Positions 46,523-58,944 of a stretch of DNA of 64,000 bases are shown here, one piece after another. Position 1 is the first letter of the stretch; the number at the start of each line of letters is the position of its first letter. Under the pieces are notes generated by a model. It saw nothing but the letters and a program-made list of their open reading frames with translations, was not told the origin of the DNA and did no database searches. The stretch spans positions 67,804,033 to 67,868,032 of the forward strand of contig OX485804.1 in the NCBI GenBank assembly GCA_950295325.1, given 5' to 3'. Made by a program: the position numbers and the translations under genes. Origin of the DNA: Polytrichum commune. Its lineage: Eukaryota; Streptophyta; Polytrichopsida; Polytrichales; Polytrichaceae.

Positions 46523-47496
46523 TGTCGCGCACCTCTCCATGAGGAGTGCCCGAAACACCATGGGCACAAGGGGGACCCCGGAGTGACACCCGGGACTTGT
46601 GGCGCCGTTGGTGAGAGGGCCCAAGTGATCCTAGTGTGGGTGAGGGCCCCGGGCGTTGGGAACGCCTCCCACCCACAAAGACTAGGAGGCATGAGGGTGA
46701 GGCCATGAGCTATGCGTAGCTCATGGCGTGGTGATTCTAGAATGCTCAAGATCACCTCAATCGGAGGTGTGAGCTAGGAGTTATGGCCATTTGAGTGGGG
46801 TGCTGTCCCGGGACAGCGCCCTGGTACAGCAGTGCCTGGGAGTGATTCCCGGGACTGCCAAGGTTCAAACAGGCATAACTTCCTCAAGACTTGCCCGAAT
46901 GGGGCAAGCGAGGAGTCCATCGGCATCTACGTGAAGCGTAGATGAGGATGGAGTGATTGGTTGTTATGATCAGACATCATACAAGGAAGTTATGATGGTC
47001 TGAAGCTGCTGGGGGGGTTCTAGGCCCAGCAGCTAAGGGAAAATGTCCACTTGGCCCCAACTCTTGGTAGAGAGACAAGAGGTTGGTTGGCGGTGGGGTA
47101 GGGGCTCCGTGTAGAGTCCTAGAGGCTTATATGGGTGAGGTGGTGTGGCCTCACCCACCCGAGGCCGAACGGCACGGCCTCCATGGGCATTGGCCCATTG
47201 TGAGGCCATAGTTGCCTAGTATGGTTCGGGTTGTTGTAGTGTTGCTCCGGCAACGCGATGATCAACATAGGATTGGACTTCCATGGATGGAAGTCCACAT
47301 TGGGGAAATGGGTTACCGATTAAGGGGTGAGTCCCGAAAGCAAAGTAGGAGGGTTGGTTCCCTCCTATGAACTATTGGTCCGGGGTAAGAGGAGCTATCC
47401 ATTAGCATGGCGGAATGCGAAGGGTTAGCGACTCGTAACCTTTGCTAGAATTGAAAATTGGCAAGATTATTAAGGGCCCTAGCAAGGGTTGCGACA
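46523..47496 (+). repeat. 5' LTR
   Basis: It begins tgtcgcgcacc and ends gttgcgaca, giving the usual TG..CA ends with a 6-bp inverted repeat (tgtcgc/gcgaca). The first 158 bp are GC-rich and recur at 52806. Confidence 0.88.
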
Positions 47497-47498
47497 CT

Positions 47499-47510
47499 TG
47501 GTATCAGAGC
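47499..47510 (+). other. Primer binding site (initiator Met tRNA)
   Basis: tggtatcagagc lies 2 bp after the 5' LTR and is the usual plant complement of the 3' end of initiator methionine tRNA. Confidence 0.93.
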
Positions 47511-47547
47511 AGGGTTCCAATATTTGAGCTAGCATTTTGAGGGAGAC

Positions 47548-48790
47548 ATGGCTATCAAACGGGTTATTATGGTTAGCCCGGGGTTTCCAAAAGGTTGTGA
47601 GGCTCAAATTGGAACAAAGATCATGTGTAAAGGGAATTTGACCATACCATTGGTTCTAATGACAATGGTGGGCATGATGGTGGATTCGGTAAGGAAATTG
47701 GTGGAGTCCTTTGAAAGGGCTCCCGCACACCTCAAAAAAGCATTTGGGGCCTAGAATACCGAATGCACCCAAAACCTTGGAGGGCATTAATGTTGGATTG
47801 AAATTCCAATTCGAAATGCTTGGAAGGTATTGATGTTGGAATGAATTTGGTGGAAATGAGGCGTGCGGGCCTCTTAAGGCGTATATGCGCGAATTTCACA
47901 CCCAAATGAATTGTGCATCTTAGATGAACGAGTTTTCTAAGAAGTACATCGTTTTAGGTGGGGTTTCAAAAGCGGGTGGTGAATACCAAGTTCAAATTTC
48001 CAAAAGTTTATTGAGGTTGTGGCGGGGATCATCAAAATTGCAACGAGCATTAAGGCCGATGACCCCAATAAGAAATTTGGTGGTGCCTTACAACAATGGA
48101 CGTTGAGGGGAGATAGGTACCACGCCAAATAATACTTATGCCGCGGACCGAATGTAAGACGATGGCATTGTGGCCAAGGCTAGTAGCCTTAAGCCGAGGC
48201 CAAGTCTTTTGTACTTTGAGGCTCAAATGAATGGGACAAATGTCTCATGGGTTGATAAAGAGGCTATCATTCCTTCTTGAGCCCAAAACTCGCAAGGAAG
48301 TTGGGGCTTGCCGATTGATAGAGCGGGCAAGCCCACCAAGGTGCGGTTTGGAAAGGGCGAACCGCATGAAACAAAGGAGGCCGCGATGCATGTAACTTTT
48401 CAATATGGGACATTGGATTTTTGTCAAAATTTCACACCATGTGAAATAGATGAAATACATGTCATTGTGAAGGCTGCCTTCTTTGGAACTCACATGATAG
48501 ATGTGAGGTGCAAGCCGGTGAGCTTGCGGTGCATTTGTGATGTCTTGATGGCAAAGAATTGCACTACAAATTGACAAGGACTCCTATGGTAGGAGGAATC
48601 AACTCGAATTTGGTCTTAATGGACCAAATGAATAAACGGAAAAACATAATTATAATGGTCGTGGTTCAATTGGAGCAACTCCAAGGAACTCATGGGGAGG
48701 CTAGGAAAGATAGGCCTCCCCAAAACCATATTGGTGGGATGTTGGTGAGGTACAAGGATGTATTCACCAATGTGTTGTCCAAAATGTTAC
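47548..48790 (+). pseudogene. gag/protease-region remnant of the gypsy element
   Basis: Short broken frames cover this part. The segment at about 48308-48580 reads KPTKVRFGKGEPHETKEAAM and later KAAFFGTHMIDVR, as in the aspartic protease region of chromodomain-type gypsy elements, and about 48730-48800 reads GGMLVRYKDVFTNVLSKMLP, the usual entry to reverse transcriptase. Stops are frequent and the catalytic Asp-Ser/Thr-Gly was not located. Confidence 0.6.
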
Positions 48791-48811
48791 CGCCAACGAG
48801 TGGAGGGGGGG

Positions 48812-48848
<37 letters not shown>
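48812..48848 (+). repeat. A37 tract at the site of the missing reverse transcriptase
   Basis: A run of seven G and then 37 A sits where the polymerase domain should begin. The frame after it (AQREIEFLRYVMTKE, then GLRSFVGLANYYHHFIRG) belongs to the very end of reverse transcriptase. The core of that domain is therefore absent. Confidence 0.85.
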
Positions 48849-48849
<1 letters not shown>

Positions 48850-48850
<1 letters not shown>

Positions 48851-49056
48851 TGCTCAACGAGAGATTGAGTTCTTGAGGTATGTGATGACAAAGGAAGTTG
48901 GTGGATGAACATGACAAATGTCAAGGCAATCCAAGAGGAGAATTGGCCCTTGACTCAAGAGAAGGGCTAAGGTCATTTGTTGGCCTAGCCAACTACTACC
49001 ACCACTTCATTCGAGGTGTTTCTAAGGTTGCTAGGACCTTAGTCAACTTGTTGGAA
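48850..49056 (+). pseudogene. End of reverse transcriptase, remnant
   Basis: GLRSFVGLANYYHHFIRGVS is the conserved connection between reverse transcriptase and RNase H in Ty3/gypsy polyproteins. The catalytic YxDD segment is not present. Confidence 0.75.
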
Positions 49057-50190
49057 AAATGGCTATCCCAAGAGTGGGATGAGTCTTGTCACCAAGCCTT
49101 TGGGGAGCTCAAGAGTAAGTTTCCTTCACAAGATGTGGTTAAGTTCCCGAGCTTTCACAAGCATTTTGAGATGCACATGGAGGCGAAGGACTTTACCATC
49201 GGCGGATGTTGGTCCAAGATGGATGACCATTGCTTATGGGAGCATTAAGCTCCATGGTTGTCGAACCTTGTACGGCTTGTGCAAGAAATGGTTATCCCAA
49301 GAGTGGGATGAGCCTTGCCACCAAGCCTTTTGGGGAGCTTAAGACCAAGTTCTCTTCGCCACCCGTGCTCAAGTTCGTGGAGTTTGACAAACCTTTGAGG
49401 TGCATACGGGGGCAAGTGACTTTAGCATTGGCGGATGTTGAGGCAAAATGGATGTCCTTTGCATATAAGAGCATGAAGCTCGATGGTTGTCCAACCTTGT
49501 CCAACTTGTGCAAGAAATGGCTATCCCAAGAATGGGATGAGCCTTGTTACCAAGTCTTTGAGGAGCTTAAGAGCAAGCTCTCTTCGCCGCCCGTGCTCAA
49601 GTTTGCGAAATTTGACAAACCTTTTGAGATGCATACGGGGGCGAGTGACTTTACCATTGGCGGATGTTGATCCAAGATGGATGCCCATTGCATATGGGAG
49701 CATTAAGCTTAAAGGTTGTCAAACCTTGTGCGACTTGTGAAAGAAATGGCTATCTTAAGAGTGGGATGAGCCTTGCCCCCAAAGTCTTTGGGGAGCTTAA
49801 TACAAAGTCGTCTTTGCCACCCGTGTTCAAGTTCGCGGAGCTTGACAAACCTTTTGAGGTGAATACGGGGTGGCGAGTGACTTTGCCATTGGCGGATGGT
49901 TAATGTAAGATGGATGGCCATTGCATATGAGAGCGTTAAGCTTGATGGTTATCCGACCTTATCCGACTTGTGAAAGAAATGGCTATCCCAAGAGTGGGAT
50001 GAGCCTTGCCACCAAGTCTTTAGGGAGCTCGAGAGCAAGTGTTCTTAGACGCCCATGCTCAAGTTCGCGGAGCTTGACAAACCTTTTGAGGTGCATACGG
50101 GGTTGATTAACTTTGCCAATGGCGGATTGTTGATGTAAGATGGATGGCCATTGCATATGGGAGCATGAAGCTCGATGGTTGTCAAAGAAG
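49057..50190 (+). repeat. Five tandem ~229-bp copies of the RNase H start
   Basis: Units begin at 49057, 49286, 49515, 49744 and 49977. Each encodes, in changing frames, a version of EWDEPCHQAFGELKSK, then SSPPVLKFAEFDKPFE and SDFTIGG, that is, the N-terminal part of RNase H. A normal element has this once. Only after the fifth unit does the rest follow (KMWRHYLGSHKAKVYMNN-like reading near 50240-50290). Confidence 0.88.
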
Positions 50191-50478
50191 ACAACCAACT
50201 CATGACAAAGAACTTCTTTGTTGTAGTGCATTGCTTGAAGATGTGGCGACACTATTTGGGGTCGCACAAAGCAAAGGTCTACATGAACAATGTGTCTTAA
50301 AAGAATTTTGACATTCAAGCGCAAGTAAGCGCCAAGTCATTGCGGTGGCATGATAGTTTGGCGCTTATGAACGTGGATTTGATCCACAAACCGGACCGTG
50401 GAAATGTGGTGCCGGATGCGCGAAGTAGACCGGATGAGTTCCAAGCAATGAGAACCATCCAAACCTTGTGGCTAATGT

Positions 50479-51561
50479 GTGCCGGCGAAGGAAACTTGTG
50501 ATGCAAGATACGGGAGGGGTAAATTAACTACCCCAAAAGCACAAAAACTTTTAGGTGAACTTCGCAAGAGCAAGGTGCTCAAAGAGGTTAAGTTGGTGGA
50601 CGGATTGTTCAAGTGCAAGCAAAGTTGGGTGTATGTGCCACAAGGCAAGTTGAGGCTATCGGTTTTGAAGGAGGAATTTGATAGTCCTATTGCCGGCCAT
50701 AGAGGAGAAAGAAAAAACCGCCATAGAATGGTGTCATGGAGGTACCATTGGCGGTGCATAAAGGAGGATATAACCCACTTTGTGAAGGCGTGAATAAAGT
50801 GCCAAGTGAACCGAGCCTCTTACCAAAAGCAAGGCGGTTTCTTGCAACCGTTGCCTATCCCGTCGGCGCCATGGCATAGTATGTGCATGGACTTGATCAC
50901 AAGTTTGCCGGAGTCACATGGGTATGATGCCATCTTGTTGATGGTAGAGCGGTTTGCCAAGTTGGCACACATGGTGCCAATTGTGGGAACCGCCACCGCG
51001 TTGGAGACCGCATAGCCTTTTCTCAAAGGATGGTTGAGGCACCACGGGTTGCCAAGAGTGATTGTGTGGGATCAAGATCCAAAGTTCACAAGTGCATTTT
51101 CAATGCATTTCTCTAAGGAGGTTGTATTGAAACTAAGGTTTAGCACGGCCGTGTATTCCCAAATGGATGGGAAAACAAAGCGAGTGAATGGAGACTTGAA
51201 GCAATACTTGAGGAACTTGGTGGGGGCGGACCAAGGAGATTGGGCGGACTATGTGGGTCGAGCGGAGTGTAATTGCAATGTAGCCACGCACTTGGCTACC
51301 AAGGGGTGGTCTTTGGTGGTGGCTTATGGAGTGGATGCGCTCCAACCTATTAACCTAGCTCTCGAGGGGGCACATTCAACACTAGAGTTTAACCAAGATG
51401 GTGAGGACTTGGCCAAGGATGGTAAACAAGTCTTGGAGATGACCAAGTTGTTGGTGGAGAAAGCCCGAAGGTGCTACGGAGTGCTAGTAAATGCCGGAAG
51501 ACGCGAAGTGGAGAATGAGGTGGGCCAAAAGGTGTTGTTGAATGTGAACAACTTCACTTAG
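50479..51561 (+). pseudogene. Integrase region of the gypsy element
   Basis: Segments in one strand but broken frames read LRLSVLKEEFDSPIAGHRGE (zinc-binding part), HSMCMDLITSLPESHGYDAI (first catalytic Asp), RVIVWDQDPKFTSAF (second Asp), and SQMDGKTKRVNGDLKQYL where the catalytic Glu is expected but Lys is found. Stop codons lie near 50793 and 51013. The product would be inactive. Confidence 0.85.
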
Positions 51562-51995
51562 CCGGAAGGCCTCGCTCCAAAAGTTCATGTCCAAAATTGG
51601 AGCTTCGTTTTCCATTGTGGAACAAGTGTTCAAGGACATGTATAAGTTGGAATTACCGCCGGACATCAAAGTGCATCCGACATTTCATGTCTCATTACGA
51701 AAGTCATTTTAGGACGACACCTTGTGGCCCGATCACAAGCAAGTGATTAGGCCACGTCCCGACCTTGTGGAGGTCATTTGGAACATGAGGTAAGAGGGCA
51801 TCCTCAAGTGTAGGAAGCCCAAGTGAAAATGAAAGAAAATGTACAAAGGAGTACTTGGTGAAATGATGAGGATACCATGAGAAAGAAGCCGTTTGGGTAG
51901 CGGCAAGAGACATGATGAACGGCAAGGAATTGGTAAAGCACTTTGAAGAAACTAAGGCTAGACATTCCAATAAAATGAAGCGTAGGCATTGATGA
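51562..51995 (+). pseudogene. C-terminal chromodomain-like remnant of the gypsy element
   Basis: About 51650-51720 reads YKLELPPDIKVHPTFHVSLR, the usual link after integrase. About 51790-51990 reads EGILKCRKPK and, after stops, EKEAVWVAARDMMNGKELVK, which is chromodomain-like. This places the element among the plant chromoviruses. Confidence 0.6.
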
Positions 51996-52792
51996 GGACA
52001 TCAATCTCCTTTAGTGGGGGAGAGACTCTAGTAGCACACTTAGCTTCGAGGCTAATTGCTCCACAACATGAACTTGTTCTTTGGCTTGAGGGAATAAAGT
52101 CCAAACTTTAGTGGTGCAAAGAGAAAAGTACGAGATGAGGTCCTAGTCTTGTACTTGTGCTTGGTTAGTGGAAGAGGGGGAATAGATATGCCAAACTAGG
52201 TTGGGTAAGCCGAGTAATTGGGGCCATGGCTAGGAGGGGCCTTGGATAAAACCAAAAAACTTCTTAGCCGTGGGCTTGTCCGGGCGGGGACAAGGTGATG
52301 GCGCGTGCTCATAAAAGTGCTACCCGCGAGCTAACGAGAGTTGGCGCATGGGAGTCATGAACCCATGTCTCGAAAGAGCAAAGTGGGAACCGAGTCGGGC
52401 GGGACTTGGCATCACCCCCGTGCGATCGAGGCGTGGCTTAACAATGGAAAGCCATCTCGGAGTTGCAACCGAGACAACTTAGTGGAAGCGTTGAGGTCTC
52501 GCCTAGATGTGTCACGTTAGGCTAGTGGAGCCTAACGGGGGAGGCCCCAAAGGAGGGGCAACCCAAGTGAGTCCCAAAGTAGGTGGGTCTAGTGTAGGTT
52601 AGGTCCTTGGATGAGAGATCCAAGGTCGCTAACGGACCACCTAGTAACGACACCTTTGGGACTATGCCAAATTTGAAGATGCATTGTGGGGGTCGCGCCC
52701 TAAGGTAAACACAATGCGGCACCATAGAGGATGGCAACTTGAGAATTGGTGTGCCGACTACGAGTATAGTCGATGAGGGCATCGAGTCCGTT
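51996..52792 (+). other. Non-coding 3' region of the gypsy element
   Basis: There is no frame with protein character between the chromodomain remnant and the polypurine tract. Confidence 0.5.
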
Positions 52793-52793
52793 T

Positions 52794-52963
52794 GGTGGGG
52801 GTGAGTGTCGCGCACCTCTCCATGAGGAGTGCCCGAAACACCATGGGCACAAGGGGGACCCCGGAGTGACACCCGGGACTTGTGGCGCCGTTGGTGAGAG
52901 GGCCCAAGTGATCCTAGTGTGGGTGAGGGCCCCGGGCGTTGGGAACGCCTCCCACCCACAAAG
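52794..52963 (+). repeat. Polypurine tract and truncated 3' LTR
   Basis: ggtgggggtgag (52794-52805) precedes tgtcgcgcacc at 52806. The next 158 bp equal the first 158 bp of the 5' LTR without a mismatch, then homology ends at cacaaag. About 816 bp of the 3' LTR is missing. Confidence 0.88.
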
Positions 52964-53995
52964 GTCCAGTGCCCTTTGCATCGCCGATATATTGTACGTT
53001 CTTACCTCTTTTTCATTTATAAAATACCTGATGAAATTGTTGGAGTGCATGCGGTGCATCTAGAATAAAGGAGGTGGTCACTAAATTGCAAAGGTAAGGG
53101 ATAGGTGGAGCTGCCCGGAGGACAGTGAGATATTTTTGCGTAGAAAGACATACACAAAATGCACGTGAGAAATTGGTTGTATATGTACAGCAGTAATTTA
53201 CACATATATGCATCTGAGAATTTAACTTTTGAGATCTTTAAGTCCATGCATTTTCAGGTTCTGCGACAAGTATTCTGGGGCGACCTTTGTCATGATGATT
53301 CATGGATATTCGGAAAGAAGAAGCATAACATATATGGGATCAGCATCAGCAGCATATGGAAGCTGCATGCATATATGTGATTGGACTTTGCAGCAGAATC
53401 AGGCATTTGATGCCGCGTATATTGCATTGCAAGCATGAAGCATGCAATTGCATTGCATTGACAAGGTGAAACGTTTCAAAACGTGGGGCGCTGTGATAAG
53501 GGTGAATCAGCAAGGGGGAAAACCTAAACCATCCCCAGAGGCCTTAATTCGATCATTTTTTATTTGATATTTCTCCTCCATTTTCAGATGACCCTAATTA
53601 GATGTGTTGTGCAAAACCATCCTCGAACGGTAGACCTGTAATTTGCACTTGTAACACAAGTTGTTTTCCTTGGGTTTAGCACAGCTACAGGTTCACAGCG
53701 GCACTGGATTTGGTTGTTCATATGTTTGCAGATGATGATCCACTAAGAAAATGATGATAAGCTCTTAAACCCCGCTCCTAATTATAAAACCTTTTGCTTT
53801 GAGATGGAAATATGTAGTGATACTCTAGCTGCAAGGTGATCAAAAGGGAAAAAATGTGTTGCACTACATGAAAGGCTCTCTCTCTCTCTCTCTGGATAAA
53901 CTTCACCTTGCTTCAGGGCCCGGGGTGACAACTCTAGCAACTCTGCCTTTTGAGTCACTTATAATACTTCTAATGAATTTATGAGTTGCTCTTTC
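52964..53995. other. Intergenic DNA, no gene recognised
   Basis: A 70-codon frame at 53229-53438 has no family resemblance. A (TC)n run lies at about 53875-53892. Confidence 0.5.
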
Positions 53996-54176
53996 CATAA
54001 CATTATTAAGCAGTATGCGTTCATTTGTTCATGTGGGCCGAGAATATAACCACAGGATGCTCCAACCTAGTGCAAATTCACACTTAATCTAAGTCTCCTT
54101 GCACTAGGTTGGGACATCCCATGATTGTATTCTCAGAGCTCTCATGAACGAACACACACTGCTTAATAATGTCATG
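53996..54176. repeat. 181-bp foldback hairpin
   Basis: Arms of about 85 bp run from cataacattattaagcag to aacctagtgcaa and back. Pairing is good with scattered mismatches, and the loop near 54085-54095 is short. The terminal string cataacattatt is shared with the foldback at 57864-58018. Confidence 0.78.
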
Positions 54177-57100
54177 TCACAACAAGGAGAAACATGCTTG
54201 AAAAAGAGGGTATTGAGAGGACTCCATTCATATGCTTTGTGTTTGAATTTGTAAAAATTTGCAATTTCATATCATATTTTAAAGGTTTATTAGAAGTTGG
54301 TTTTCTAAACAAATTAAAGGTCACCATCTAGACCCCCTAGGTGTTGAATTTCACTTGCAAATTGTTTATATTAAATTTCTTAGAATTCATGCAAGTCATA
54401 AAGTCGTATTTAGTGCAAAACTAGCTCTCAAGTTATGCTTCTTTGATGTGAGTGCTACATATAGTTGCCATCCAATGCTTCAAGTCATCTAGAATTGAGG
54501 GTCATCTGAAGGGTTTGGGGTGGGTTTCCATGTCCATTGCTAGTCCACTACATTCTAGATAATAATGAGTCGGATGTGCTCTCATGAAGATAACAAAAAC
54601 AACCAAACAACCACATCATGGTTCCCTTTTAAAATGTGGAGGTTTGTGACCATGAGCCACTACTCTATTTCCATGTGCCCACTAAACACATAAAATAATT
54701 GTGGTTGGTTAACACATGCAAACCCTACCCCATGAGATTTCATCTACATTTGTCCTTATTCCCACCATAGTCTAGTGTGCAAGCAACATGCATGAAAACC
54801 CACCCTTAATTAGATCACCATCACTGGAAGAATAAATATCAATCAGCACAATAGTCATCTCCAAAAGAGGCTACTATATTACATCAGCCTACTTGCTTGC
54901 AATATTAGTGCTGTCAAATGGACTCTATGATGTCCTCTTTCATGTCCTATCGGTATTTCATCAACAGCCTTAATCAAAGCAAGCCCATAATTCACATCCA
55001 GGAAAATGGTTACTGAGGTTTCTCAGATTGTATCAATCACAGTCCTGAACACAGGAACTTTGCTGTTTAGACTTATATTACTTCCTCTCAAGAACATGTG
55101 AGGAGTTGACTCCACAAATTCTGGCACTTCAGAGGATCGTAATAGGCCAGGGATTGATCAATTGTGCTTGATGTCTCTTGGCTCATGCAGGCATTTGTGA
55201 TCAACGAGACGACCGTACTAGGCACACCCATTAAGCTGAAACGACTTGCAAATTATGTCATCCAGGTCACCTCATGTTAATCAATCGCCCTATGTCATCC
55301 ACCCACCTGCTTTCTAAAAAGGTATGTAGTCTTACCACTACTGGAATCCAGTGGATTTAATGTCATATTCGTTTGTCGACTTTGTGATATTCTTAGTTTT
55401 CACTAAGAGAAAGTGTCATAGTTGTGACATTATTGTGCTCAATAAGTTGACTTTAACACAATCAAAACGCATTAGTGTGTTGTGGGCACTTCCAACCCGA
55501 CAAACAATTGTGATCATTGGAATATCGATACAGGAATAGTCTCACTCAATTAGCAATTGCAAATCACGCAGAAGATTGTTAGGTCAAGTTTCACGATCGG
55601 AGTCGAGATGCAAAAGTTGTAAGAAACTAATGTAAAGATCACCTTTCTCTTTAAATGATTACGTAGACCCTCCCAATTGTATTAAGAGTTGGATATGGAG
55701 TGGTTGATATATCATATAGTTTGAGCACATAGTCTAATCTCATTGTAAAACATGTCATTTTGGTGTCCATGCTTCTTGCCTACAAGCCTTGTCATATATC
55801 CCTCAAAGAAGTCTAGTGACCATATCAAGCCCACATACCTTCATGAGTGGTTCCGAACTTTGACAGCATCAAATATTAAAACAATGAATTGTGAATCTGT
55901 GCTACCTGCTAGTGTGACAGAGGGGTTTATTTGGCAGGGACAAGACTAATAAGAGCAGGAACCAATATGTACAATGTAATCCCATAATGGATTACCATTG
56001 GATTGAGCAAAATGAAGGATAGGAAGACTTGGGATGCAATCACAGTTCATCTTTGCGCTCAGGGCAATGGATCCAACATAATAGCCCTGAAATGCTCTGC
56101 ATCCTGGAGGTTACTTTTTTTGAGTTGATTTGACACTGGAATTCACTTTAAGGACCCAGAATCTCTGCAAGGTCTGCCCTGCTAGGCTTGGACCTCACAA
56201 TCTAATGCAGTTTAATTGTATGTGTATTTCAGGATACATTTATTCTTCGATTACACTCTCCTTGAATCAAATTAACATTCTCATCAGTTGGAGAAGTTGT
56301 ATTGTTGCATTCGTCCACAAACACACATGTTTGTGATGAAATATATTGAATATCAGGAGCTCCAGTCCAAAATATAGGTTTATATTGAAATCAGTAAAGA
56401 CATGAAGACTATCCAATCGCAAGAATGTTCCCCTTCAGTTAAGGAGATATACCTGTGGCCAAATGGAGGATTAGTTAAACTCAACAACAATAGAATACAG
56501 GCCATGGACCTGTGGAATTTCTAGATATGTTTCATAAATATCCTGCTCAAATTGGCAATTCCAAAGAGAGAGAAGGCCATACAATAAAAATGCATGGTTG
56601 GAGGCATCGTAACCCCCTTTTACTTTCATTAGAGCTCCAGTTGAGAGCTCAAGCACGCAATACTTGGAATTTGTGAACTTTCATCAAAATCTCAAACTAC
56701 GAAGTTTAGCATGGCCGTCAGTGTGTAAGGATGAACTCCAACAAACCAAATAATCGGTCAAACTGTTTTCTCTTCCTGATGGACTTTCATATAAAACCTC
56801 CAGAACTTCAGATCTTTGCCCTTGTGGGCGAGCGAATGCCCCACCCTGCCCCATGTCAGCACAAAGATTGCATTAAACACGAACTTCATTGATCACATTC
56901 ATGACAAAGACGAACGATTTTAACATGACCGCATTTCCTTAAAAAAGCAATACTCTGAGATCATTAATCTCACCAACAACAACACGCAATGTGATGAATA
57001 CCAGTGTTCAGATTTCAGCTTATAACCTTTGTTGTTGTTTATTAATTCTTCACTCTTCTATGTCCATCTACACATAATATTATTCAGGTGAAGGAGCTGA

Positions 57101-57863
57101 TCATATTTGCTTTCTACCCTGTGCAAGCATCCCGCCTTTATGTTGGATACGTGGGCTAGTTCAAATTTTGAGCTTACAACATGGGGAAATTGAATCACCC
57201 ATGTTCATCTGCAGATTGGATCTTATTCATGGGGGTATAAATTTTCAATTAATGTTCTTCATTCAATTGTTCGTTGATGCATGATGCTATATTTATAAGA
57301 GGAGCCAATGGAATTCATGATTCACCAGTTAATGAAAAGTCACCAAAAGTGAGGACCAACTCAAGTTTTTTGATGGAATCTCAAAAATTTGCCATTTCCA
57401 ACACTTGTGTCAGTAATCTAAAAATGAAATGGGGAGGGAAGTCGTTTTGCTCTATTTTGGGGCAAATGTTTTTTTGAGAAACTTTTGAGAAGTTTGCTTC
57501 TATTTGAGGAGTACACAAGGGGTGAGAGGAGCAAAGAGATGCATGTGCACATAAGTGGCAAAGGAAATGAGACGATTCTTAGTTATATAAAGATAATACA
57601 TGTCGGCACCTAAAACTCAAAGAAGTCCTCCAAGACTTTCCGGTTACACTTAAACAAGGGACTATTAAGGCAATTCAACCCCAATTGATCCCCGTACATT
57701 TCGGTTAACTCTATTGTATGAAAATTGTTTTCACTCTTCCTTCCGCACAAAGTGCCTTAAACAAGTAACCAGAGACAAAGAGGAACCTAAGGATACATCC
57801 CTCATGACTCATCAATGAATTTTTGCATCTGAATAGTTTATAGTAACAAGTCTCAATCTCGTT
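54177..57863. other. AT-rich intergenic DNA with one dispersed repeat
   Basis: No gene or RNA was recognised. The only assigned feature is the dispersed repeat copy at 55480-55790. Open frames of 60-68 codons (for example 56130-56336) look like chance frames. Confidence 0.5.
55480..55790 (-). repeat. Dispersed repeat family copy
   Basis: In reverse complement it reads ggacaccaaaatgacatg, then gagattagactatgtgctca, caattgggagggtctacgta, atcatttaaagagaa and gttggaagtgcccaca, the full order seen at 59325-59665. Confidence 0.7.
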
Positions 57864-58018
57864 CATAACATTATTTAGATCTTGCAAGTTGTTCAGTGAG
57901 GCCCCTTATTAGTGGGAATGACTCCCAAGTAGTGGCCACATTGAGTCTGAATGTGAAACATGTCCGGGTTGACGGGACCTACCGTAGTTACTTGGCAAGC
58001 CATCTAAATAATGTTATG
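57864..58018. repeat. 155-bp foldback hairpin
   Basis: Its ends, cataacattatttagat and its complement near 58000-58018, pair; the inner arms pair less well. By its terminal sequence it belongs with the element at 53996-54176. Confidence 0.55.
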
Positions 58019-58499
58019 TTCTGAACGGGGTTTAGTATTCAATTTTTAATGTGCAAATATTTTATTGTGTCATGGCCTTGCTCATGACTCGTATTGACAA
58101 AGTTCAGACAGACAATCCTGGCCATTATATGTAGCAAGCCATCCCAAGCCAATGAGGATTAGTTGAATGAGGGTAATTATAAGTGCTACACGCACAACCC
58201 AAAGATGTAATACAAGGAAAAACTTTCACATCATTTGAAGTTTTAAGCCAATACCTAGGTTCGTTCTGGTTTACATAAAAGAAATGTCTGAGATGTGTTT
58301 TCGTAACAAACATCAAACTTGAACAAAGGTATCATGTGGGTGTTATTCAGTTTGTTTTCATGTTTCCCAACTTCTACCGCTTAGATTCATGCAAGGAATT
58401 TTGTGTTACATTAGCACATCTATTATAAAGCATCAGCAAACACCAGATTGGAAAATCAGACCTCTCTTCATTTAGGGATGGTTATCAAAAGTGCATGGA

Positions 58500-58720
58500 T
58501 TCCTTACATGAATACAAAGGTCCTTCCAATTGTGTTCACTATTGAGTGCAAAGGAGTTAGTAAGATTTGATGATGCAGTCCAATCTCTTTTACACATGTG
58601 GTTTTATGGTGTTTGTTCTTTCATCCTCAGCTAACCACACACCAATCAAATATATTAGGTTTTTGGTTAAGAAAAGCAACTGAACAACACCTGCATACCT
58701 TAGAAGTTAGATGAGACCAT
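58500..58720 (-). repeat. Dispersed repeat family copy (5' part)
   Basis: In reverse complement it reads taaggtatgcaggtgtt, attggtgtgtggttagctga, gagattggactgcatcatca, then aatagtgaacacaattgg. Confidence 0.65.
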
Positions 58721-58944
58721 CCATGTCCCACTGAACGTAGCAACTCCCGCAACACACAGAAATGGACTATGTAATTAGTTGACAACCATCCCAAAAGCAT
58801 GCCCACAAAGTCTGCAATTACTGATGCCTGACTCAGTTACTTCCATAATGAATTGCACCAAGATTTAGGACCGCACCATTTTTGTGCATTTTTGTAAACA
58901 GATTTTACTCGCCACAATTTTGTGCATGTCTCTACCAGAATGCA

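Larger units (their letters stand above)
46523..52963 (+). mobile_element. Ty3/gypsy LTR retrotransposon, defective
   Basis: A 974-bp 5' LTR (46523-47496), initiator-Met tRNA primer site, gag/protease-like remnants, a missing reverse transcriptase core, a five-fold amplified RNase H segment, an integrase region, a decayed chromodomain-like end, a polypurine tract and the first 158 bp of a 3' LTR follow one another on the plus strand. Frames are broken repeatedly. The shared 158 bp of the two LTRs are identical, pointing to a recent insertion of an already defective element. The 3' LTR stops abruptly at 52963, so a target duplication cannot be checked. Confidence 0.9.
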
